Positions 56,626-64,000 of a DNA stretch of 64,000 nucleotides are shown piece after piece. Position 1 is the stretch's first letter. The number at the start of each line of letters is the position of its first letter. A program made the translations under genes and the position numbers. The notes beneath the pieces were generated by a model. It searched no databases. It was not told the origin of the DNA and saw only the letters and a list, made by a program, of their open reading frames with translations. Source of the stretch: Salinimonas lutimaris (GTDB lineage Bacteria > Pseudomonadota > Gammaproteobacteria > Enterobacterales > Alteromonadaceae); NCBI RefSeq assembly GCF_005222225.1, contig NZ_CP036536.1, positions 1,698,001 to 1,762,000 of the forward strand, given 5' to 3'.

Positions 56626-57753
56626 ATGAGTTCGGATGAAAGCAAAGAGTATGGAGCAATTCTCGTTGACACATCTATTTTCGATGCGCATGGATTAAAA
56701 TTAGAAAAGGGCTTACTTGGTAAACTATATCAATTCAAAGATAGTGAGATAGATTACCTATTACCTGATGTAATAAAGGGAGAGGTTCAAAGCCATTTAG
56801 AAAAGAAGGTAAAAAGCTCTAGAGCATCTTTAGAAAAAGCTTTAAATGATGCTGGAGACCATCTCTTTTTTGATGGCAGTGAACTCAATGATGCAAAATC
56901 AATTTTAATTGGTTGTAATGAAATTGAGGGTATTGCTGCTAGCCGTGTTGATAAGTTTATCGAGAATTCAGGAGCATTGGTTATTGAATGTGGTGAGTAT
57001 GTATCAGTATCAGAGCTATTAAAGCACTACTTTCAAAATGGACCTCCTTTTGCAGAAACAGGGAAAAAGAAAAATGAGTTTCCTGATGCTATCGTCCTTC
57101 TTGCCACAGAAGCATGGGCTGAAGAACGTGGCATTAATATTTTGGCGATTGCTCGTGATGGCGACTGGAAAAAATATTGTGAGACATCAGATAACATCGA
57201 TTACACAGAGGACTTTGCAGATGCTCTGAGTAAGTTCAATAAAGAAACAGCTCCCTTTGCATTTTTATCCCGTTTAACTACGAAACTAGAGCTAGAAGAA
57301 GATGACGTAGCTGACTTCATTGAAAAAATACGTAGCGGTGTAGAAAGTTACTTTAATGGCTTTACGCCAGATCAAGAAGCTGACTCTTTTCATTATTGGG
57401 AACCTGATGGATGCCATGGTTGGTTAATTGATTTTGAGTTAACTGACTCCAATTTTAGAATAGTTGATCACTCAGAAGATTATATTGTCCTAGAAGTAAG
57501 TGCCAATATTACTGTTGAAGTTGAGGGCGAATTCTCACTTTCTCAATACGATTCAATAGACCATGATCATGTTTATATTGGAGGTGTTACTGCTACTGTT
57601 GAGGAACAATTTACTTCTGAGATTTTAGTTACAGTATGTGGTGATTTAGCTGGCGCTCTCTATGATCTAGATGTTGCCGAAGTTGAGGTTGTACACCCTA
57701 TAACTTCGGTTGACTTTGGTACGTTAGAGCCTGATTACGGCGAGTACGATTAA
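56626..57753 (+). CDS. PIN-domain ribonuclease-like protein (cassette 1)
   Basis: A 375-residue protein with an N-terminal PIN domain (about 10-185). The acidic metal residues appear as Asp15 (ILVDTSIF), Glu53 (VIKGEVQ), Asp154 (NEFPDAIVLLA) and Asp178 (AIARDGDW), so the nuclease site looks complete. It resembles the long PIN proteins of the DUF4935 type rather than small toxin VapC. The C-terminal 190 residues, rich in acidic beta-strand sequence, were not recognised. No antitoxin gene is next to it. Low GC and position in a cassette suggest horizontal transfer and a defence role. Confidence 0.85.
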   Translation: MSSDESKEYGAILVDTSIFDAHGLKLEKGLLGKLYQFKDSEIDYLLPDVIKGEVQSHLEKKVKSSRASLEKALNDAGDHLFFDGSELNDAKSILIGCNEIEGIAASRVDKFIENSGALVIECGEYVSVSELLKHYFQNGPPFAETGKKKNEFPDAIVLLATEAWAEERGINILAIARDGDWKKYCETSDNIDYTEDFADALSKFNKETAPFAFLSRLTTKLELEEDDVADFIEKIRSGVESYFNGFTPDQEADSFHYWEPDGCHGWLIDFELTDSNFRIVDHSEDYIVLEVSANITVEVEGEFSLSQYDSIDHDHVYIGGVTATVEEQFTSEILVTVCGDLAGALYDLDVAEVEVVHPITSVDFGTLEPDYGEYD

Positions 57754-57754
57754 A

Positions 57755-57853
57755 GGCACATAACAAGCCGTTATACAAGGACAAAAAACAGTTGGTTTTG
57801 CACCTTCGTCGCTAATTTTAATCAACTATTTTTTTGTTAACAGGACGTTAGCT
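57755..57853. promoter_or_regulatory. attC-like recombination site of cassette 1
   Basis: It begins with GGCACATAAC and ends CGTTAGC, the R'' and R' boxes of an attC site. In between is a long imperfect stem: ACAAAAAACAGTTG pairs with CAACTATTTTTTTGT. About 100 bp fits the attC size range. Confidence 0.7.
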
Positions 57854-57873
57854 TCACGGAGAACTAAGGAAAG

Positions 57874-59100
57874 ATGAGAAGAAGTAGAGTTTTTGGGGAA
57901 AGAGAACTGCGAGACTTTCTTGAAGCCTCAAAGAGCAATGCAGCCCATTCAATTGAATCCGAAAATGATGACTATATAATGAATGTCAATGAAGACGACT
58001 ATATAGCTCACAAAGTGTCTGAGGCGACGGTTGAGAATCTAGAAATTCACGTCGACGATATCTATGCATCCTCAAGTGAGCAGATGATACCTGCTGAGTA
58101 TTTTCCTTCTGGCTTTCACGTTTCTTCAGGGAGGTCCTACAAGAAGGATGTGATTAAATTCCACGTTCCTATTAGCGGTAATATTCAATTACTTCACTGT
58201 ATGCCTAGTAGCAGAATATTATGGACTATGTATATAGAAGTCAGTCGTGATGAATTCTGCTTTGAGATTATAAACTTCAGAGATGATGCCGAGGGCATAG
58301 TACGAGAGAAGGACTCAAATATCCGTAGCGTAATGAAGCAATACGAAAATGTGAGATCTGAGGTTGAAAGAGCTAATGCTGGTATAGAGCAGTATATTCG
58401 AAGTGCCTTTAACTCGCGGAAACAGAGAATAAAGAAAATTTCTGGAGTGTTAGCTTCACTAGGTGTCCCAATCAAAAAGACAGAAAGAGCATCAGAAACG
58501 TTTTCTGTCCCAACACCACAGAAACGTAAAAAAGCTGTTCCAAACAAACCTGACGTAAAGGATACGGGGTTCAGTCCGGAGCCGTGCCTCGACCAGTCAA
58601 CATATAATGATATTTTAAAATTGATTCATGATGTAGGCAAAGAATTCGAGCGTTTACCAAGTTTGTACGCTGATAAGGAAGAAGAGCATCTTAGGGATCA
58701 TTTCTTAATGATGTTAGAGCCAAATTTTGAAGGGGCTGCTACTGGAGAGACTTTTAATAAAACAGGAAAAACAGATATATTGCTGAGGCATGATGGTTCG
58801 AATCTATTTATTGGGGAGTGCAAGTTCTGGAAAGGGGAGAAGAGTTTTCTTTCAACTATAAACCAGCTTTTAGGGTACCTCACATGGAGAGATTCAAAGG
58901 CAGCAGTAATCATGTTTGTACCTAACAAGGATTTTAGCAGTGTGGTTGATACTGCTAAAGAGGCTGCTTCGAAGCATGAAAATTTCCTCAAATTCGTGAA
59001 TGAAAGAGATGAAACTTGGTTTAACTATGAGTTTCATTTAAATGACGACAGGAACAGGGTGGTCAAGCTGGCAGTAATGCTCTACCACACGCCAAGATAA
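57874..59100 (+). CDS. PDDEXK-type nuclease-like protein (cassette 2)
   Basis: A 408-residue protein. The N-terminal 230 residues are not recognised and contain a helical segment at about 140-195. The C-terminal part has a restriction-endonuclease-like core: Asp301 in TDILLRHDGSN, then Glu315 and Lys317 in FIGECKFWKG, and a downstream INQLLGYLTWRDSKAAVIMF. This fits the PDDEXK fold and a conserved uncharacterised family. No methylase is nearby, so it is not a usual restriction gene. It lies alone between two attC-like sites and is AT-rich. Confidence 0.82.
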   Translation: MRRSRVFGERELRDFLEASKSNAAHSIESENDDYIMNVNEDDYIAHKVSEATVENLEIHVDDIYASSSEQMIPAEYFPSGFHVSSGRSYKKDVIKFHVPISGNIQLLHCMPSSRILWTMYIEVSRDEFCFEIINFRDDAEGIVREKDSNIRSVMKQYENVRSEVERANAGIEQYIRSAFNSRKQRIKKISGVLASLGVPIKKTERASETFSVPTPQKRKKAVPNKPDVKDTGFSPEPCLDQSTYNDILKLIHDVGKEFERLPSLYADKEEEHLRDHFLMMLEPNFEGAATGETFNKTGKTDILLRHDGSNLFIGECKFWKGEKSFLSTINQLLGYLTWRDSKAAVIMFVPNKDFSSVVDTAKEAASKHENFLKFVNERDETWFNYEFHLNDDRNRVVKLAVMLYHTPR

Positions 59101-59172
59101 AGTTAACAAGGCGCTGCTGTCAGACAAGGTTTCCGCTGCGCTCCAAGCTTGACGCAGAGCGCGGCGTTAGGC
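59090..59172. promoter_or_regulatory. attC-like recombination site of cassette 2
   Basis: GTTAACAAGGCGC ... GCGCGGCGTTAGGC has R''/L'' and L'/R' boxes in the proper order around an imperfect palindrome of CTGCTGTCAGACAAGG and CCAAGCTTGACGCAG. Length about 75 bp. This is the clearest attC by sequence in the window. Confidence 0.78.
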
Positions 59173-59210
59173 TTCGTGTAAGTGCAGTGCTTTGTTTAAG
59201 GACTAATGAA

Positions 59211-60011
59211 TTGAGTATTGAGTTTTTAGAAAATAATTTCGATAAAGTAAGTTACCTCGTTAATTTATTAACATCTAGAGCGACGGGGCTTTCTGCTGAC
59301 AATAATGAATATGAGATTCTTCGACGAGAACTCCTAAACGATAGTGAGCTTTCGCCGCTACTTCCTTCTTGGCTAAAGCAACACCGCAATCTAGATTCAT
59401 TTTGGGGATTCATCCAGCCTAAATTCACCACTTACGCAGAAAGACGAACTTATATATCAGAACAGTTTACGCCAGTATTAGATTTACTTGAGTTTGGAAC
59501 TTCGATTCAAATACCTACTCAGAAAAACTCCCCCATGAATTCACAATCTCAACCAACAGCTAGAAACAAACGTAAAGTATTTATTGTCCATGGGCGTGAT
59601 AATGAGACAAAACAAGAAGTTAGTCGTTACATTGAACAGTTAGGTCTTCAAGCGATCATATTGCATGAGCAAGCTTCCTCAGGTATGACAATTATTGAAA
59701 AAATAGAGCATTATTCGAACGAAGCTGATTTTGCTATCGTGCTCTATACCGCCTGCGACCATGGTCGAGGAGTACATGAAACTAAAATTCCGCCCAAGAA
59801 TAGAGCGCGTCAAAATGTTGTTTTTGAACATGGTTACCTTATGGCTAAGCTTGGTAGAGAAAATGTATGTTCACTGGTGAAAGGCGATATAGAGACGCCC
59901 AATGATATTAGCGGTGTTGTTTATGTAGGATTAGATGACTTTGGAGCTTGGAAAGCTGATATAGCTAAAGAACTTAAGGCTTGTGGTTACCAACTCAGTC
60001 CTATCTTCTAA
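59211..60011 (+). CDS. TIR-like nucleotide-binding protein (CAP12/Pycsar-effector type) (cassette 3)
   Basis: About 266 residues. The N-terminal 95 residues form a helical domain (NEYEILRRELLNDSELSPLLPSWL and FWGFIQPKFTTYAERR, each family-like). A linker leads to a TIR-like domain of the PF10137 type: RKVFIVHGRDNETKQEVSRY, ILHEQASSGMTIIEKIEHYS, ADFAIVLYTACDHG, and RARQNVVFEHGYLMAKLGRENV, which should hold the catalytic Glu. Relatives act as NAD-degrading effectors in anti-phage systems. TTG at 59211 was chosen for AAGGA eight bases upstream; a GTG eight codons earlier is possible. No cyclase gene is beside it. Confidence 0.88.
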   Translation: MSIEFLENNFDKVSYLVNLLTSRATGLSADNNEYEILRRELLNDSELSPLLPSWLKQHRNLDSFWGFIQPKFTTYAERRTYISEQFTPVLDLLEFGTSIQIPTQKNSPMNSQSQPTARNKRKVFIVHGRDNETKQEVSRYIEQLGLQAIILHEQASSGMTIIEKIEHYSNEADFAIVLYTACDHGRGVHETKIPPKNRARQNVVFEHGYLMAKLGRENVCSLVKGDIETPNDISGVVYVGLDDFGAWKADIAKELKACGYQLSPIF

Positions 60012-60588
60012 GATCTCGGAAGGCTTCACAATCACATTAAATCGCTCGTAAGCTCGGTAAGACAGTAACACATGGGCTGCGTACCTTCGTTTCTAATTCT
60101 AGTCCATGTATAATCGTTTTGCTCAGTGGGAAGTTGACAGTCCGCTTTTTGTCTAAAGCCGACCACGATGGCCGAGACAGACTTCTCTATTTCTACACTC
60201 AACAATTCACAGATCCAGGTAGTAAGCCCTAAATCTCGCATCAATCCTGCGCAGCGAGTATTAGTCATTGACGCTGCGCCATGTTGATACGCTTTTCATC
60301 GTTTCGCCATCTTCTTTTCATACAACTGTAAAACAGCCGTGTAAAAATTGCCTGGTCAGTGGGTAAGGTATTCGCTGATTAAATGATAACGCCTTTTGTT
60401 GACCTGATCTTTTAAGTACAACTTAAGTTGTATGCGGCATATTGTCTCGTCTGCAACGTTTTTATCTCATTTTTGTAAAGCTGGAATACTTATTGAATGT
60501 TTAGTGTTACAGGATTTACAGGAATGTGTGGTGATGGTTATTTCTCTGCACAACAAGCAACACATCGAATTAAAGAAAAGGACAGACA
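60012..60588. other. Non-coding region with attC-like remnant after cassette 3
   Basis: At 60066-60125 a stem of ACATGGGCT and AGTCCATGT encloses ACCTTCGTTTCTAATTCT, which is very like the loop ACCTTCGTCGCTAATTTTA inside the attC of cassette 1. No clean GTTRRRY boxes flank it. A minus-strand open frame at 60032-60268 runs through the hairpin and is not believed to be a gene. From 60300 on nothing was recognised except the leader of the next small gene. Confidence 0.5.
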
Positions 60589-60771
60589 ATGAAACTGTTG
60601 AAGTCTAAGCGTCAAGCTCAACCTGCCAATCGTTTTGAAGAGTTTTTGCAAAATCAGCCGGTATTCAACTGGTTTTCACGTTACGAAACAGCGACTTCGT
60701 CATCCACTAAAGTGGTTGAACAGTGCTCAAGCTGTTCAAGCTGGATGGCAAAGCGTGCAAGTAATCAGTAA
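60589..60771 (+). CDS. Small Cys-containing protein of unknown function
   Basis: A 60-residue protein with no known family. AAAAGGA stands six bases before its ATG, and the composition is ordinary. It has a CSSCSSW motif near the end that could bind a metal. It has its own leader of 300 bp. It could be a real small gene or a chance frame; the ribosome site is the chief support. Confidence 0.5.
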   Translation: MKLLKSKRQAQPANRFEEFLQNQPVFNWFSRYETATSSSTKVVEQCSSCSSWMAKRASNQ

Positions 60772-61033
60772 CTTTTTATGGGGTGCCGTTTTGCCCGGCT
60801 TCCCGGTATTTTTATGACACGTCATTATCTTCTGAATCCCCATATTATTAACACGCTGTTTTGTGCACTGTTGTTTGTTGTGGTTTAACCAAAACTTACA
60901 TGTTTATATTTCAGTAAACTCGATCATTTCATCGTTCACCGCAGTATAAATCACTTAGTTGATTACATATTTGCTTTGGTTGGTACGGTCTAATAAAGGA
61001 TTGTTTGACTGAAGTCAGCGTTAAGGAAAAGCA
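60772..61033. other. Intergenic region before mlaA
   Basis: About 260 bp, AT-rich, holding the mlaA promoter. No other feature was recognised. Confidence 0.4.
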
Positions 61034-61945
61034 GTGGTTAAAGGTCATTTCTCCAGAATTGCCGGATTGTGTTTCATTCTGTTGTTGTCAGGATGCAGCA
61101 CGGTTGAGGTGCCACAACAGCAACAAACCGGTTCATCTTCTTCTACAAATACCCAACAGGATAAGTCTGCTTCTGACCATGCCCAGGCCATGAGCCGGGG
61201 ACAAAATGTGACGGTGAAAACCAGTCAGGGAGAGATTAGCGTTGCGCCCACCGTAGTGGCCATCACCGATGCGTCCGGCAACGCGGCCGACAGTCAGGGG
61301 AATCAGGCGCAGGTATTTTACAATGACCCCTGGGAGAATATGAACCGGCATATTTTTGCGTTTAATAACTACGCTTATGACTTTGTGCTTATTCCTGCGG
61401 CAGAGGGATACCAGTTTCTGGTGCCGGCAGTCGCCCGGGATAAAATTGGCAACGCCTTCAACAATATCCGTGAGCCCCTGAACCTGCTTAATAATGTGGT
61501 GGCTGGTGAATTCAAGGATGCTGGCAATAATGTTGGGCGGTTTTTGATCAACAGTACCGTGGGTATTCTGGGGTTGTTTGACCCCGCACAAGATTGGTTT
61601 GATATCGCGCCGCGCAAGCAGACCATTGCCGATACCTTGTTTGACTACGACGTCAGCGCCGGGCCGTATCTGGTTTTACCGTTGCTTGGGCCCAGTGACT
61701 CCCGAGGCGCGTTTTCAACCGTCTCAGAGGGCTTTATCCATCCGATTAATCAGCTGATGGACCCGCCGGAGTCTTATATGCTGCGCACATTTGATGGGTT
61801 TGATGATTTCTCCGGACAAGCTAAAACCTATCAGGACTTGTATCAAAAAGCCGACGATCCCTACATTTTCTTTCGTAATCAGTACATACAGAGCCAGCGT
61901 CGGGATGAATATTTTCAGTATCAGGGAGTGACCGATGATAAATAA
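61034..61945 (+). CDS. mlaA: MlaA (VacJ) outer-membrane lipoprotein of phospholipid transport
   Basis: A 303-residue lipoprotein (signal ending LLLSGC). After a Gln/Ser-rich linker of about 65 residues, longer than in E. coli, comes the MlaA core from about residue 95: NDPWENMNRHIFAFNNYAYDFVLIP, FNNIREPLNLLNNVVAGEFKDAGNNVGRFLINSTVGILGLFDPA (in part) and ADTLFDYDVSAGPYLVLPLLGPSDSR. It removes phospholipids from the outer leaflet. The start is GTG with AAGGAAAA ahead. Its last codons overlap the RND exporter gene by 11 bases. Confidence 0.94.
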   Translation: MVKGHFSRIAGLCFILLLSGCSTVEVPQQQQTGSSSSTNTQQDKSASDHAQAMSRGQNVTVKTSQGEISVAPTVVAITDASGNAADSQGNQAQVFYNDPWENMNRHIFAFNNYAYDFVLIPAAEGYQFLVPAVARDKIGNAFNNIREPLNLLNNVVAGEFKDAGNNVGRFLINSTVGILGLFDPAQDWFDIAPRKQTIADTLFDYDVSAGPYLVLPLLGPSDSRGAFSTVSEGFIHPINQLMDPPESYMLRTFDGFDDFSGQAKTYQDLYQKADDPYIFFRNQYIQSQRRDEYFQYQGVTDDK

Positions 61946-64000
61946 GCTGGCTGCCGGCATTGTCAGATTGCGCTGGGCAATCATTGTTCTGTTTGTATTA
62001 TTGGTTGGCGGACTGGCAGCAGGTATTGGCCAGTTTAAAATTGATGCCTCAGCCGACACCCTGTTGGTAAAAGACAACAAGCTTTATATTGAGAGTCAGC
62101 TGGCCGCGCAGGTGTTCTCGCCTGACGAATTTATTTTGCTGGCATATCAACCCGAATCGCATCCTCTGTATAGCCGCCAGACATTTGATGATATTGCGCA
62201 GATGTCTGCGCAAATTAAAAAAATGGAAAGGGTGGAGGCTGTCACATCTATTTTAACGGTGCCACTGATTCAGGATAAATCGTCGCTTACCGGCGATACT
62301 GATGTGAGTCAGTTAAGCTGGCAGGCACAAAAATACTCGCCGCAACAGATGCAACAGCTCATTAGCGGTCATCCGATATTTACCGACTTACTGGTTAACC
62401 GTGAGGACACGGCAACGGCCATTCAGGTTGTGTTCCGGCAGAACCCGGAATTGCAGAGCCTGGAACAGCAGATGACGGAGATTGAAGCGAATCTGCTGAC
62501 CCGGGACTTAACTGAACAAGAGCAAAGCCAGCTGGCAGCGTTAAAAGCGCAGGCAGACCCGATTAAACAGGCGCTTACCCGACAAAGACAACAGGAAATT
62601 GACCAGCTTAATCAGATCGCCTCACAGGTGAATGGACGCGCTTCAACTTACCTGGGCGGCTCTTACGTAGTAGGCCAGCACCTGGTGGATATTATTCGTT
62701 CAGATTTAACCCTGTTTGGTTCAGCAATTGCGGCAGTCATCGCCTTATTGCTGCTGATTTTGTATCGCTCGGTGAGATGGGTGATATTTCCGCTAGGTGC
62801 CTGCGCGGTGAGCGTCAGCATGACGATGGGACTGTTTGGCTGGCTGGATATGCGTACCACGGTGATCTCTGCCAATTTCATCGCACTTCAGCTTATTCTG
62901 ACTTTAGCTGTCATGATTCATCTGATTGGTGCATACCGGGATATCAGTCACCAGCAACCGGCTTTAAACCAGTATGAGCGGGTGACAGCGATGCTGAAGC
63001 AAAAGCTCAGCCCCTGTTTTTATGCCACCCTGACCACCTCGGTGGGGTTTGCCTCTTTGATTTTCAGTGGTCTGCAACCCGTGGTGGATTTTGGGTATAT
63101 GATGCTAAGTGCCATGATTATCACCATGCTAGTCGGCCTGCTGTTATTTCCTGCACTGCTGGCGCTGCTACGCGCTAAACATGAAAGTCATGATTATAGC
63201 TGGATCACCGGGTTACTGAATAAACTGAAAACCTTGTCCCTGCGTGCGCCTGGTACCATTACCGTGCTTATTTTACTGATATTTGGCGGCACAGCCTTTG
63301 GTATTAGCCGGTTAAATGTAGAAAACTCATTCATTGATTATTTTGCTAAAGATACGCAGGTATACCAGGAACTGGCTTTTATCGACAAACAGTTTGGCGG
63401 CTCTACACCACTGGATATAATTCTGGATATGGGGGAGGTTGATGATGAGCAACAACTGGTGTTAACCGCCGATACCGTTAACCAGCTGCAACTGGTACAG
63501 GCTGCGGTAAATGCGTTTAAGGCCACCGGTAGTGTGACCTCCATTGCTAATTTCACCGAACTGGCCAAGCAGCTTAACGATAATAAGCCACTTACCGAAT
63601 ATGAACTGACCGCTATTTATCGCCTGCTGGATGAAAAAGTGGTCGATCAGCTTATCGGCGCTTATTTTTCACCGCAAACTGGCCAGTTGCGTATTTCGGT
63701 ACGAGTGCAGGACACCACCGACAATTTAAACCGCGCCGCATTTTTACAGGACTTGAAACAGGATATCAGCACGGTTGGTGTGGCTGCTGATGATGTGCAG
63801 TTAACCAGTCTGTTTGTACTGTATCAGGATATTTTAAGCCGATTGTTTGATTCTCAGGTCACCACCCTGGGTATCGTGTATCTGGTGCTGGCGATAGTAT
63901 TGCTGGTTATCTTTCGCTCGCTGAAAGTGGCGTTAATAGCGCTTATCCCCAACGTAATGACCACCCTGGGCATTCTGGGCGTGATTGGGTGGCTGGGCAT
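61935..64000 (+). CDS. RND/MMPL-family exporter, 3' end outside the window
   Basis: The reading frame from ATG 61935 is open to the window end (about 688 residues visible). An N-terminal membrane helix (WAIIVLFVLLVGGLAAGIG) is followed by a large loop and four to five membrane helices, including SDLTLFGSAIAAVIALLLLI and FGYMMLSAMIITMLVGLLLF, then a second helix and loop repeat. This is the two-repeat layout of RND/MMPL lipid or hydrophobe exporters. GGGAG lies seven bases before the start. Overlap with mlaA suggests a joint role in envelope lipid handling. Confidence 0.88.
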   Translation, partial: MINKLAAGIVRLRWAIIVLFVLLVGGLAAGIGQFKIDASADTLLVKDNKLYIESQLAAQVFSPDEFILLAYQPESHPLYSRQTFDDIAQMSAQIKKMERVEAVTSILTVPLIQDKSSLTGDTDVSQLSWQAQKYSPQQMQQLISGHPIFTDLLVNREDTATAIQVVFRQNPELQSLEQQMTEIEANLLTRDLTEQEQSQLAALKAQADPIKQALTRQRQQEIDQLNQIASQVNGRASTYLGGSYVVGQHLVDIIRSDLTLFGSAIAAVIALLLLILYRSVRWVIFPLGACAVSVSMTMGLFGWLDMRTTVISANFIALQLILTLAVMIHLIGAYRDISHQQPALNQYERVTAMLKQKLSPCFYATLTTSVGFASLIFSGLQPVVDFGYMMLSAMIITMLVGLLLFPALLALLRAKHESHDYSWITGLLNKLKTLSLRAPGTITVLILLIFGGTAFGISRLNVENSFIDYFAKDTQVYQELAFIDKQFGGSTPLDIILDMGEVDDEQQLVLTADTVNQLQLVQAAVNAFKATGSVTSIANFTELAKQLNDNKPLTEYELTAIYRLLDEKVVDQLIGAYFSPQTGQLRISVRVQDTTDNLNRAAFLQDLKQDISTVGVAADDVQLTSLFVLYQDILSRLFDSQVTTLGIVYLVLAIVLLVIFRSLKVALIALIPNVMTTLGILGVIGWLG

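Noticed and set aside
60032..60268. Minus-strand frame of 78 codons after the TIR-like gene
   Set aside because: It runs through the attC-like hairpin, has no recognisable ribosome site, and resembles no family.

Overview
The window looks like chromosome from a marine gammaproteobacterium of the Alteromonadales, most likely Alteromonas or a close relative. This is an inference from gene content: large TonB-dependent receptors with SapC and tryptophan-halogenase-like partners, a complete protocatechuate 4,5-cleavage set, GlpR/GlpD/GlpK, an Asd of gammaproteobacterial type, and MlaA. No rRNA, tRNA or CRISPR array was seen.

Layout. 1-11.3 kb is a galactoside-use locus: GH36 alpha-galactosidase, divergent GH42 beta-galactosidase, then a minus-strand operon running TonB-dependent receptor, flavin halogenase-like protein, SapC-like protein, sodium/sugar symporter. 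Two LacI-type palindromes link the beta-galactosidase and receptor promoters. 11.5-15.7 kb is glycerol-3-phosphate metabolism (glpK, glpR, glpD) with a GlpR-like operator. 16-18.3 kb holds asd and an old-yellow-enzyme reductase. 18.6-25 kb carries two convergent paralogous copies of an IorAB-type molybdenum hydroxylase, one of them with a dihaem cytochrome c lipoprotein. 25-26 kb is non-coding and contains the ruins of an IS3-type transposase.

26-31.5 kb has a KefC/KefF pair, a PagL-like lipid A deacylase, a LysE exporter with a divergent Lrp regulator, and an esterase. 31.6-45.6 kb is an aromatic catabolism island: pobA and an AraC regulator, a TonB-dependent receptor, a LysR regulator with two helix-turn-helix domains, then ligK, ligU, ligJ, ligI, ligC and an aldo/keto reductase, convergent to ligAB, with a second AraC regulator. 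Together these carry 4-hydroxybenzoate through protocatechuate to pyruvate and oxaloacetate.

46-52.8 kb is mixed housekeeping and stress genes (MDR reductase, DUF839 protein, FrnE-like thioredoxin, small receiver protein, EEP phosphatase, BON protein). 52.8-60.1 kb is accessory and AT-rich: stop-rich debris, an orphan TPR hybrid histidine kinase, and three genes (PIN nuclease, PDDEXK-type nuclease, TIR-like nucleotide-binding protein) separated by sites that look like integron attC recombination sites. This small cassette array of probable defence genes, without an integrase in the window, is the most interesting part. From 60.5 kb the core resumes with a small protein, mlaA and the start of an RND/MMPL exporter cut by the window edge.
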